A DNA stretch of 64,000 nt. Source: Edolisoma coerulescens. Its lineage: Eukaryota > Chordata > Aves > Passeriformes > Campephagidae. The stretch spans positions 124,001-188,000 of the forward strand of contig VWZW01000843.1 of NCBI GenBank assembly GCA_013397115.1. The letters run 5' to 3'. A program made the translations under genes and the position numbers. Below are positions 26,470-36,400 of the stretch, in pieces. Numbering within the stretch: position 1 is the first letter of the stretch; each line of letters begins with the position of its first letter. The notes beneath the pieces are model-generated. The model ran no database searches. It worked only from the letters and a program-made list of their open reading frames with translations, and was not told the DNA's origin.

Positions 26470-29400
26470 GTAAGTATTCCCCTCCAAAATCTCTCCTGGC
26501 ACAGCTGCAGGGATCACAGCAGGAAGGTGCTGGTCCACAGGAGGTGTCCCAGACTCAGCTGGTGCCTGTGATGCACTGGAGATGGCAGCTGCCAGAGGTG
26601 ACTTTGTCCATCATGTGTTGGGGTTGATTCTTGCTTCCCCACGTGCTTTCTGGGCTTGGCAGTCCCGAGGGGAGAGCTCACCTCCTGCAGAAGTTTTATC
26701 ATACCAAGGGCTGGGATGTACATCTCAGAGCAGAGCACATCCATTTGCACTCTTGCCAGCTGTTTCCTCAGAAGTCTAAGGGATCCCTAGGTTGGAAACC
26801 TGGCTTAAGTGTTGCTCGTGCAGAGGAGAAAGCCCAGTGGCAGAGCCCTGTTTGCACTGATGTGAGCTCAGCTGGGCTTCTCCCCGTGGTCCTGGGGCTG
26901 GCAGAAGCTGAAGGAACAGTTACCAAACTGCTGCCCTGGAGTCCCGCACAGACCAGGACACCAGTGCGCCTGAGCACAGCTGAGTTGTTGATGCTTTAGC
27001 ACAGCCAAAAGCCCAAACTTTCTTGGCTCAGGGTCCTGTGGTTTATTTCAGATGAAAGAAGTCCAAAGCATTATTTTCCAGTCCAACCAACAAGCCCAGT
27101 GAGCCATTGAAAATCGCTTTCTCTGCTGAAAATACCCCTGCTTAGATGACAGGAACAAAGGGTCCCTGTGAATCGGAGGCTCCTACTTTGCAAGCAGACA
27201 GCTTCTCTGTCTGAATCTGAGAATTTTACCTTATTGCAAACATGAGGTACTGTTTTGCCCCACTTGTTGGTGATTAATACATATGGGCAGAGCTAGGGCT
27301 TAGCCCTCTTATATCAGCTGCAGTTACAGGTGGGCCCCTCGAACAAGTTTGCTCTTAAGTCTGCTGCCTAACCTTGCTGTGCTGTGCTGGCATTGAGAAC
27401 CTCGGCACACTTAGCTCCTTTCCCTGAGCTCTACAGTGGTCACAAAAAACAAAGATTAGATGCATCAGCTGCCTCATTTTCAGCCTTTTATGGGACTTAC
27501 TATTAAAAGAAACCTGGAACTTACAGTCAAACAATGGCTCTAGTGTGTCTGAATACATGTTTTTCCTTAGTGCATACTTCTGTTGCGGTTAAAGTCTGTA
27601 GACTGAACAAACATGCATGAATTGATTTACTTATTAGATATTAGTGTCTTATAAAAAGAACCTTGGAGCTAATGAATGTCATGAACAAAGGTCACCCAGT
27701 GTTTTGAAGACATTAAAATCTTTAAACAAAAAATTCGTAAGGGCGTTTCTTTTTTTCTCCCCAAATTCTTTTTCGTGGGCATAATGCTGTTGCAGATGGA
27801 AAGAGCGTGCCAGTTGGCATACAAAAGGAGGTTTAAGAAGGAAATAGTTCTCCCTTCTACTGTAACCTTGAGTAGAGGGCTTGCATTGTGCTGAAGGACA
27901 ATGTAGGAAGGCCAGAAAAGCACAGCTCCTCCGGTGACAGCTGTGAACCAGCCCCAGCTCTGCCCTGAAGCAGTACTGGGGGGTGGGGGGGAGGGAACCT
28001 TGAAGGTTTGGGTTTTTTCCCAGCCCCACCCTGGCCAAAAGGGCAGGACAGGGGCTCTTCTGTACTGATAGGCTTTTGCTTCATGCTGTATGGCATCCAT
28101 CAAGGGAAACTGCTGACTGCCCTCTCAGGGTTTCTGAGCAGCCTCATTCATCAAACCACAGCAAGTTTCCAGGCTTTAAATGTCACGGTCTTGAAGAGGT
28201 GGGAGGGAATAGAGCCCTTTATGGAGCTAAGCATAATTCACAAATTCAAACAGCAACTTGCTCCCTCTAAATCTCTGGTGGTCCCACAGCCTAAGAGGGA
28301 AGGATTTTGGACAGGGAAACCCATAACATCACTTCTCACTTGATTTTTGGCTTACTATGTGTGCTGATGGAAATAGTCCCTTAAGGCAGTTGAACTTTTT
28401 TTTACCTCCAGTGGTCTGCCGGAAAAACTTGGACAGCACAACTGTAGCAATTCATGATGCTGAAGTTTACTGCAAATCTTGCTATGGGAAAAAGTATGGC
28501 CCGAAAGGTTACGGATATGGCCAAGGGGCAGGCACGCTGAACATGGACAGGGGAGAGAGACTAGGCATCAAGCCTGAGAGGTGAGTGAACTGAGTTGGGG
28601 GCATGCATGGCCCTTGTCCTTCAGTTTCAGGGGAGTCTTCCAGGCTGGGTTTTGTTCGTGTTCATGTTTGGAACAGACGCGTTGCAAAACACCCCAGTCT
28701 AGTTGAATGCAGGGCATTGAACCTGCATTGCACAAAGCTCCCACTGGTGATTATGAGTCGGAACAGCAAAATCAGGAGTTAGTGCAAGCAAGGACACTCT
28801 CATCCTATGAATGAGCCATAGGGGATTGGATTATGGAGCTGCTGATGGCATTGCATGAGCTCACAGAGGTGACTGTGGGTCTCACATTGCTCTCCTAAAT
28901 AAGCTGGAAATGGAAATGTTCAACAGGTTCTTGTAGGGATGGATTTGGACAGCTGAGAATCTGGGGCTACAAGCAGAATGAATTTTTAACTAGCAAATGA
29001 AGAACCATTTGTGCTTAATTATAGACAAAACCAAAAGTCACATTAAATAATAAACACTCCTAGTCTGATTAAGTTCTTGCTGTAAAGCAAAGCATGTGGA
29101 AAGAAGGTGAGGTATGTCGTACAACTTGCTTCATGCAAGTTCCCAAATTATTGCTTAATGTTTATATGATGTACGCTCTCTAGCCAGGTTCAGTGATCCA
29201 TTCAGGTTCCTGATTATGATCAGTGGACAAGAACTTGACAGAATTATTTGTAGCTTACTATCTGAAAATCCATGTCCTGATAGAGTTCAGCTCTTCTAGT
29301 TAAGTGAAAAGAGGAAGACTCCTCAGGAAATTAGCCTTTACAGTAGCTTCTTTTTATTGTTGTGGCTTTGTTTTTTTCCCCACCAAGTGTAATTGAATAA

Positions 29401-31110
29401 CCTTGCTGGTAACTTACTTCTCCAGTTTTGCAGCAGTACTGTATTCTGTACCATGTGCTGGATGCTGGTCTGTTCATGTTGCTAAGAAGAGCATGAGATC
29501 GTTTAGTAAAAGAGTAGAGAAAACAAATGTCCTGTTTCTTTCAGCACACCTTCTCCTCACCGGCCCACCACAAATCCAAACCCTTCCAAGTTCGCTCAGA
29601 AGTTTGGAGGGACAGAGAAATGCTCCAGGTGTGGTGATTCTGTTTATGCAGCAGAGAAAGTGATAGGAGCTGGAAAGGTAAGGAACTGCATGTGCTGTTT
29701 TGTACCTGTTATGCGGACTTTAAATTGAGCAAGGTGTGTTATGTCGGTCCCAGCAGGGAACCAACTGCAGGGCAGTTACCTTAAAATTGCATTTCTTTGC
29801 ACTGGAAATAGTCAAATCAATCAACTTAATTGAAAAAAAAGCACTTGAAGTGCAGGGTGATGGGTGATCACGTTAGATTTCAGAGGCGAAGATTCAATAT
29901 CGTCTCATGCTAGACACTTGAAGCAGACTACAGAAGCCCTCACCCAGAAGAGGAAACAATCTTGTGGCGTGCAGCTTGTGAGGGAGGCTGAATGTTTCAG
30001 CAAAAAGGGGATGGTCTCGGAAAATACCATGTAAAACCGCACATCAGTCTGCCAGCTGTCTGACTCACTTGCTACAGAAAGCCAAGATGTGCTCTGAACT
30101 GATCAGAGCAAGCCCAAACCTTTCAAAATGCTGCTCTGAGCAGGATGCTGGGTGGAATCTGAGGCTTTGTGCTGGTCACAGAAATGCAGATGCTCTTGTC
30201 TGCTGCTGGTGCACTTCAGCTGGTTTTCATTGCACCAGTCTGTAATCAACACTGATCCAGATACCTCCAGTTAATGTGGGTTTTTACCAACTTGGGCATC
30301 CTGTGTATTTATTAATACTATCTTTTTATTTTTTCTCTAGCCATGGCACAAGAACTGCTTCCGATGTGCCAAGTGTGGAAAAAGCCTAGAATCTACAACC
30401 CTAACTGAAAAAGAGGGAGAAATCTATTGTAAAGGTGAGAAAAGCAAAGGCCATTCGTTTATGGCTCAAAGTAATGTCTTACAAGGACAGACGGTCAATA
30501 TATTGCTGATATAAGAAACTTTCAGGCTCACGCTAACATGGAAGTGCTCTGCAAGTCATAGGACTAGAGTAAAAATGAAATAGATATTACTGAAGCTGCT
30601 GCTGTAGTTGACATCTGCATCAAGCAAAACATCACATACTGAGAAATGCAGCAGCAGCCTGTGCCCTGTGCCTGATCAGAGTAAGGAAAACAATCCAGCA
30701 AGCATCCTGCCACGCCTTCTTCCGTGGTTGTGGATACAAACTTGATCCACACAGTGGTTTGATGACAACAAATGCTGTAACAGGTACCAAGGCACAGAAC
30801 CAACGTGGGAGTTGCTCTCACAGAGTGGGTTGGGAGCTACATGGACTGAACAGTCCTGGCTACTGAGTTCAGTCCTGGCAGTTACACAGCTTAACAAAAT
30901 GTTTCTAAGCGTTGCTTCCCAGGGGGTTATTCTAGTGACTAAGGAGAAGCAGCTGAGAGGCTTAGCCTAGACAGTGCTGCTCTTAATTAATGTGCCAGAA
31001 GACTCAGCTTGTGCGTGTTCATCTTTCTCACAGGTTGTTACGCGAAGAACTTTGGCCCCAAGGGATTTGGGTACGGCCAGGGAGCAGGTGCCCTTGTTCA
31101 TGCCCAGTGA
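26358..31110 (+). CDS. CSRP2: CSRP2, cysteine and glycine-rich protein 2 (complete, 5 coding exons)
   Basis: Coding exons are 26358-26469, 28412-28580, 29545-29677, 30341-30434 and 31034-31110. They total 585 bp and give 194 residues plus TGA. All introns are GT-AG and the reading frame is intact. The product has two LIM zinc-binding domains. LIM1 ligands are C10, C13, H31, C34, C37, C40, C58 and C61; LIM2 ligands are C120, C123, H141, C144, C147, C150, C168 and C171. Each LIM domain is followed by a glycine-rich segment ([15 protein letters not shown] and [14 protein letters not shown]); the first includes the KKYGPK nuclear-targeting motif of CRP proteins. The family (CRP2/SmLIM) shuttles between nucleus and actin cytoskeleton, binds alpha-actinin and zyxin, and acts as a cofactor for SRF/GATA factors in smooth muscle. 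The protein is nearly identical to mammalian CSRP2, with one extra residue in the inter-LIM linker ([10 protein letters not shown]). Confidence 0.98.
27978..27995 (+). other. G-quadruplex-type G-run in CSRP2 intron 2
   Basis: An 18-base stretch of G interrupted only by one T and one A, followed by AACC. It can be parsed as four GGG tracts with short loops, the standard quadruplex pattern, on the sense (pre-mRNA) strand. Function is unknown. Confidence 0.6.
28412..28580 (+). CDS. CSRP2: CSRP2 exon 3 (end of LIM1 and glycine-rich region)
   Basis: Acceptor ACCTCCAG precedes TG GTC TGC CGG, which completes Met38 and continues V39-C40. It encodes the second LIM1 zinc finger (C40, C58, C61), the [15 protein letters not shown] motif and the linker to E93. 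Ends AG|GTGAGT, leaving two bases of Ser94. The next intron (28581-29544) shows nothing further. Confidence 0.98.
29545..29677 (+). CDS. CSRP2: CSRP2 exon 4 (linker and start of LIM2)
   Basis: Acceptor TTTCTTTCAG. The exon completes Ser94 and encodes the inter-LIM linker and LIM2 ligands C120 and C123, ending at K138 (GCTGGAAAG|GTAAGG, phase 0). This exon holds the one-residue length difference from the mammalian protein. Confidence 0.98.
30341..30434 (+). CDS. CSRP2: CSRP2 exon 5 (LIM2 core)
   Basis: Acceptor TTTTCTCTAG, donor GTGAGA. It encodes [20 protein letters not shown] and on to K169, including H141, C144, C147, C150 and C168. One base of Gly170 precedes the donor. Confidence 0.98.
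31034..31110 (+). CDS. CSRP2: CSRP2 exon 6 coding part and stop
   Basis: Acceptor TTTCTCACAG. It encodes G170-C171[17 protein letters not shown] and the conserved C terminus ALVHAQ, then TGA at 31108-31110. Confidence 0.98.
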
Positions 31111-31340
31111 AGGGGCTAAAAATGCCTTTCAGCTCTGCTGAGACCCTGCTACAAGGAACAAGAGAGTTTCCTAAGTGTTACTAACTACTGTGAAACAGAT
31201 ACTAGTTACTGTAGTGTACCTTCAGCCGATGATTTGAAAAACAAACACACACACTGCTTTTTTCCCTGCTTTGTGTATCACACTATAACACTTTTAATAC
31301 TGAATATCAATTCAATAAAGCTTTGCTTGTTGATATACCT
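31111..31340 (+). other. CSRP2: CSRP2 3' UTR
   Basis: About 230 bases from the stop codon to the expected cleavage point after the AATAAA at 31314-31319. The end is estimated from the usual 10-30 base spacing, not observed. Confidence 0.75.
31314..31319 (+). terminator. CSRP2: CSRP2 poly(A) signal AATAAA
   Basis: Canonical hexamer in the context TTCAATAAAGCTTTGCTTG, about 200 bases after the stop, with T/G-rich sequence downstream. Confidence 0.85.
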
Positions 31341-33209
31341 TAAATCCAAGTGTTGCCTACTTTGTCAGCAATAAAAGTGAGGGGAGTGTTGCTGGGGTAC
31401 TTGAGGGGTGGAAAAACAATGCTTACAGACTTGATGCAGACTTTGCTGAAAGCTGGACATACACTCAGAGCTGAATGACTCTCCTCCAGTATCATACCAT
31501 CATAAATGTGTGTGCAAGGCAGCAAGCTGCTCGCTGCACCGAAGCAGGAAATCTTCATCTACCGCTCTGTACACAGCTCTGAAAGTGATAGATAAGAGGT
31601 AACTGTGTGCCTAAATGGCTGCCTGTCTCTGCCACAGAGTCTCTAGTAAATGAAAACCAAACACATTTTCACTGTAATATTCTAGGGGGCTGCGTGTACT
31701 TTGATATTGAGGTGCTGTTATGCACAGAACTTACTGTGCAGGAACACTCCACCGAGACAGCTGCAGATTAAAAAGTTAGGTTAAAAAAAAAAACAAAAAG
31801 AACTTTGAAACTCTTGTCTGGTTTGGGAAGCAGGCTGATACTTTTTTGGGATAAAAGAACTCCTCGCAACACTGAATTTATGGAAACACATTCAAGACTG
31901 GGAATGCTGCAGCAAAACATTAAGCAAGTGTCTCAGCGTGGTCTAAAGCAGTTTCAAGCAACATCTATGACCGTGGTCTGAGGCAGTGAAGCAGTTCAAG
32001 CCAAAAGCCTAATCAGAAAAACATGTACTACTCAAAAAAATACACAAAGAGCATTTTGTACAGGTCATAAAGGAACCACGTGGATAGGAGGAAAAACAAG
32101 CCAGCTCAAAATGTGACCCAAGAGCTTGTTCAGTTCACAGAGCAGGAAAGATTAGAGCTGAAAAAGACAGTAACTCTGAAGCAGCACATTTCAGGTGAGA
32201 GTGAGGCAGCAAGCAACAGCACAGCCTAGAAAACCTGGGGAAAAACTCAGTCCTGCTACTCCTACCACAGACATTGCTTTCATAGCAAAAAAGTCTGATT
32301 TTACTAAAAGGCAGCTAATGGGAGGTGCAAGGCACTGAACTCTAGTCAAGGCATAATGAGGGTGCAGAGGGCTGGCTTCTTTTCAAAAAAAACCAAACCC
32401 AGGAACCAGCTTTCAAATCATCAGGACTCCCAAGCACAGAAATTCCTCTGATGGAGCACCGCAAATCCTGGATGGAGATCTTCAGCACAGAAGGTCGGAA
32501 GTCTTTTTTTTTGAAAGAAAAAGTACCTTCCCTGGGCTTTACCTGACAAGCCAAAGGGTGTCATCCTGGACACAGCCTCAGCAGGAACACTGCTTGGGGA
32601 AGGGGAGAACACCACCACCAATTCTCAGTGTCAATACCAAACCAACACTCAGTAGAAAACACTTTTTTCTTCCCTTTAGATGTACTTCTAAGTCCTAGCC
32701 TTATACTTTAATACATATTGCTGGTTATAAATATCCTGATTAAATTCCAACTTGTTTTGTTACCTTGTTTCTACTCAAACTCTAACCTTTAGCATGGACC
32801 AGAAGAGCCAAGGTAGTCTGTCTCCTGCAAGTGCCATCCAGAAGCACACATCTTGGTGACACATCCTAGCACTATGTAGTTGTCTGGCTGACCCTTACAA
32901 TACCTCAAATGTCATTATATAAGTACATTAGGCCACATGAAACATTCCCTAGATGGAATTCTCCCCTAACAAATGTTACCTTGCCAGCATGCTTCACTCA
33001 AAAGACAGGAATATTTAATTAGTGAATGCTAACTTTAATTGGTAGTGCAAATTTACCAAAGCAATTTACCAAAACAGTGTAGTAACTCACAGGATTTCAC
33101 ATACGTACAGATTTGGGTGCATGCCATCTGTAAGATGCCTGTACATCTTTCCAGAAAGGCTTCTGAAACTGGACAAAACTACACTGTATGAAATCACACC
33201 CCAAGTCAA
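31341..33209. other. Short intergenic spacer between convergent genes
   Basis: About 1.9 kb between the predicted 3' ends of CSRP2 (+) and ZDHHC17 (-). It contains A-rich runs (31779-31799) and no recognised gene or repeat. Its left part could carry read-through or longer 3' UTR forms of either gene. Confidence 0.5.
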
Positions 33210-33236
33210 TACAAACACTGCATCTAAGAGTCAATA

Positions 33237-33242
33237 TTTATT
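33237..33242 (-). terminator. ZDHHC17: Candidate distal poly(A) signal of ZDHHC17
   Basis: AATAAA on the minus strand (context ATCAAATAAATATTGAC), about 3 kb after the stop codon. It is the last such hexamer of the cluster before the spacer. Other copies at 33295, 33529 and 36078 may be used alternatively. Confidence 0.5.
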
Positions 33243-34467
33243 TGATCAATAACTTACAAAATTTAACAGATTTAATTTATGTAAGGAGAGCTAGTTTATT
33301 AAACATTTTACAGATTTTTTTTTGTTCACAATGTAATACACATCAAGATCTCGACAGTATTAAAATAATACTTGGCACAGTTATAAATAATATACAAAAA
33401 AATCCACAGCTTAAAATGTAGTGATGCTGTTTTACACATTAATTGAAAAAAAAAGATCTGGTGGACATCAAAGAATACAAAAACCTGCAAAGAAACAGCA
33501 CATGTTTAGGGCCAAGACAAAATTCCTATTTATTCTACCTATGTCAGATTAAGTTGGTCTGATCTGCTGTTGGTCTGGATCAGCTTAAGTTTCAGAAGCA
33601 ATGCAGTTTTGGTTCAACAAGTGAATTTTAAGTTTGATAACTTGACAGAAAAATGCTGCATAGTTGGCTCCCCCCTGCTTGCTTTATGATTTCCCATCAA
33701 CAATTCAGTGTTACTCAAGACAAGTTACATTTTGCACTGGAAACTTCATACATCCCAAATCCATATATGCATGTTAATTTTCACAACTACCTACTATTGC
33801 TCAGAGTCTGCAGGTCTCAACAAAACTGTCACCAGAGAGCTACTGACACATAAATAGTGCAGAACTTGCTACGTGCTACCAAGGATCACCCCTTCTTTTG
33901 CAAACATTTTTGACACAGAGTGCATGATGCAATTCATGGCAGTTAATGCTACTGGGCAACTATAACCAAAATTTGCATCACGCACTGAACTGCTTCTCTG
34001 GTGGCTGGGTGATATTTAATAAAGTGTATTGAAGCTCCTCAAGTCAACCGACCCCCAACTAAAATGTGGGAAAAAAAAAAAAACCAAAAAGAAAAAACAA
34101 AAAAAAAATGAAGAACGTCATTGGTGATTAAAACAAACTGTACTGTAAAGCTTTCATGCTTTTTTCTGATTAAAAAAAAATATGAATAACTGAACTCAAT
34201 TGTTTTCACAGAAATAGAGCATGTTTTTGTTAGGATTACAAATTTTGTCTGACAACAGTAGCCAAAGCTTCTTGCCACCCCTATACCCAAACCTCTCCTC
34301 TTAAAAGTGTCCAAGACAACGTTGATTTTTCCAGTATTAAACATTCAAGGACTCTAATGCTGCACTTCTGTAAATCCTGATATCTGGTACTTGCAAACTA
34401 AGTGTGTGTCTTGAGATCAATGAACAACTACAGAAAAAATGTTTACTTGCAAATACTGAACATCAAC

Positions 34468-34475
34468 TATTTACA
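34468..34475 (-). promoter_or_regulatory. Pumilio-type motif UGUAAAUA
   Basis: An exact match to the PUF-protein consensus UGUANAUA on the transcribed strand of the predicted ZDHHC17 3' UTR. A second copy, UGUAUAUA, is at 34749-34756. Either could occur by chance in AT-rich DNA. Confidence 0.35.
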
Positions 34476-34748
34476 GTTTCACTGCTCCTCTTACTAAGGC
34501 AAGGGCCGGGAATACCACTAGATTGCTTTATTACCTGTAATCCGCGTATTACAGAAAACGCTAATTTTGCCAAGCATCAAACATGCAGTGAATTTGCAGG
34601 GCATAATGCCTATTAACAGCAATATTTAACATCACTAAAAGCTCATTAGATATCTTCCTACACTTTTTTGGTTGAATAAAATGAAAATGAGCAGCTTTAA
34701 ATACACTAAACACACACTCACAGAGAGAAAACTATTTGATAAATTATT

Positions 34749-34756
34749 TATATACA
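34749..34756 (-). promoter_or_regulatory. Pumilio-type motif UGUAUAUA
   Basis: Second consensus match, about 280 bases from the first, in the same transcript orientation. Confidence 0.35.
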
Positions 34757-36189
34757 GATACACATTCTTTACACTGGTCTCAGACATCTGCTTTCAGGTC
34801 CCTCCCCAAACTCCCCTCACAGGTTCCTTGAACCACTGGGTTGCTACAGCACTTAGAAGAGAACTAACCTGATTCTCAGTCTCTCTGTAAACAATAGTTA
34901 AGGAAGCAGTGAACAATTCACTATGAGTATATGAAAACACCATAACAAAAATCAGTGCATCACATTCAAGAAAAGCCCCTTTGGAATGCAATTTCAGATC
35001 ATTCCTTACCTTCCAAACACATCTGTAGCATGAGAACTTAAAAACAGAAATTAAGGGTGATTTCCACGTGCCAATACATCATCTTCTTCAGAACATTGCT
35101 CTGCATTTTCTGTGCGCACGTGCTATTATGGGGTTCTTAATTTTTTTGGTTTTGTTAAAGTTTGGGTTCCATTATTTCACATCCAAATGAAATAAGCATT
35201 TCAGGCAACTTTGGGTTCTTCTTCTGCAATTGCATTCAATTTAAAACTATCTTGTCTTTTTATAACTGAGACTTTTGCTTTCACATCTGTGGTATCCCTC
35301 ATGTAATTTCTCTTCCAACATGTCTCCAAATACACTACGCTGTACTGTATGAGGACCAAACCTAATACTAAAACATTGCTAGTTTGTAAGTTGCTTATAC
35401 AATTACTTCAAAGATAATTATTTTTCCCCACTTTTTTTTCCCCTGAACATTATATACTGTAAACTAGTTTTACAGGTGTATCATGCATTTAAGCAGGGCT
35501 TTAACTTTGACAGAAAAGCCTTCCTTATTGGCAAAGTTGTTTATTTCAGACTACATTATTTCAGAACAGGGTTATTACAAGTATTTAGTTGTACCACTAA
35601 CTGGTGGCAAAAACAATCACCAAAAAACGTGGGCAACATATTTTTACTCAACATTACCTGACGTGCCCTACTACTATAACTTAACATGTTACAGGGGATC
35701 CCCACCATAGGATGTTTATAACAGTACTGAAAAGCACATTTTTCAATGTACATCTTACTACAGAAAATCTGTATTAAAAAAATCACATTACAGGAACTAC
35801 AACATAGTGATCAGTGAACTCTGTATCATGAAATTTAGTTTTATATTCTAGATTCTTGTTTCAGTGGAATTATTGATATTGGGATACAAATTTTTCTGCT
35901 CAGCACAATATAACTACTTATGTCAATACTTCAGTAATCTCATGCTCCATTGTGAAAGACCTTAAATAAAAAACCCGATAACAAATACTGTGAATATGTT
36001 GTAATGAAATATTCTCATGTTAAGAACTGTTAAAATCCCTTTTTGATCTTCCTCCTCTTCCTTATCAGGTTTGGCAGTTTATTCTGTCCATTTTTACTTT
36101 TGTTAATAAAATTCTGATGAAGAGAAGGTACCTTTATGATTCATCATCAGCCCTACACATAGCATGCTACTCTTCAAGGGATGCGGAGT

Positions 36190-36211
36190 CGAGAGAGAGA
36201 GAGAGAGAGAA
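36190..36211. repeat. (GA)n microsatellite in ZDHHC17 3' UTR
   Basis: An unbroken GA dinucleotide run. In the transcript it is (CU)n, lying about 50-70 bases after the stop codon. Confidence 0.9.
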
Positions 36212-36261
36212 AATTTTTCAGGCACCACTCAGTATGATATGCTCACAGGACGAAGGTGGTG

Positions 36262-36400
36262 CTACACTAGCTGGTAGCCTGATCCTGAAGTTTGGTCATA
36301 TTCTATTGTATACTGCCTTGTCCAGTCCACAATAACAGGCCGAAAAAGACCACAGCATCTGAATTCAAAGAAGTCTATAATGTTCCTTATACATCCATGG
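36262..36400 (-). CDS. ZDHHC17: ZDHHC17 last coding exon with stop
   Basis: Acceptor TTTTTAG then C CAT GGA TGT. It completes Asn587 and encodes residues 588-632: HGCIRNIIDFFEFRCCGLF, then the WTRQYTIEYDQ segment and the terminal GSGYQLV, followed by TAG at 36262-36264. The C-terminal cysteine pair and YQLV end are typical of the gene. Confidence 0.98.

Larger units (their letters stand above)
33210..36261 (-). other. ZDHHC17: ZDHHC17 3' UTR (extent predicted)
   Basis: AT-rich, repeat-poor sequence following the stop codon. Minus-strand AATAAA hexamers (TTTATT on the plus strand) occur at 36078-36083, 33529-33534, 33295-33300 and 33237-33242. The most distal would give a UTR of about 3 kb, in line with the long 3' UTRs usual for this gene, while the proximal one at 36078 would give a UTR of about 0.2 kb. 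Two Pumilio-type UGUANAUA motifs (34468-34475, 34749-34756) fit a real UTR. Without transcript data the end point is uncertain. Confidence 0.55.
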
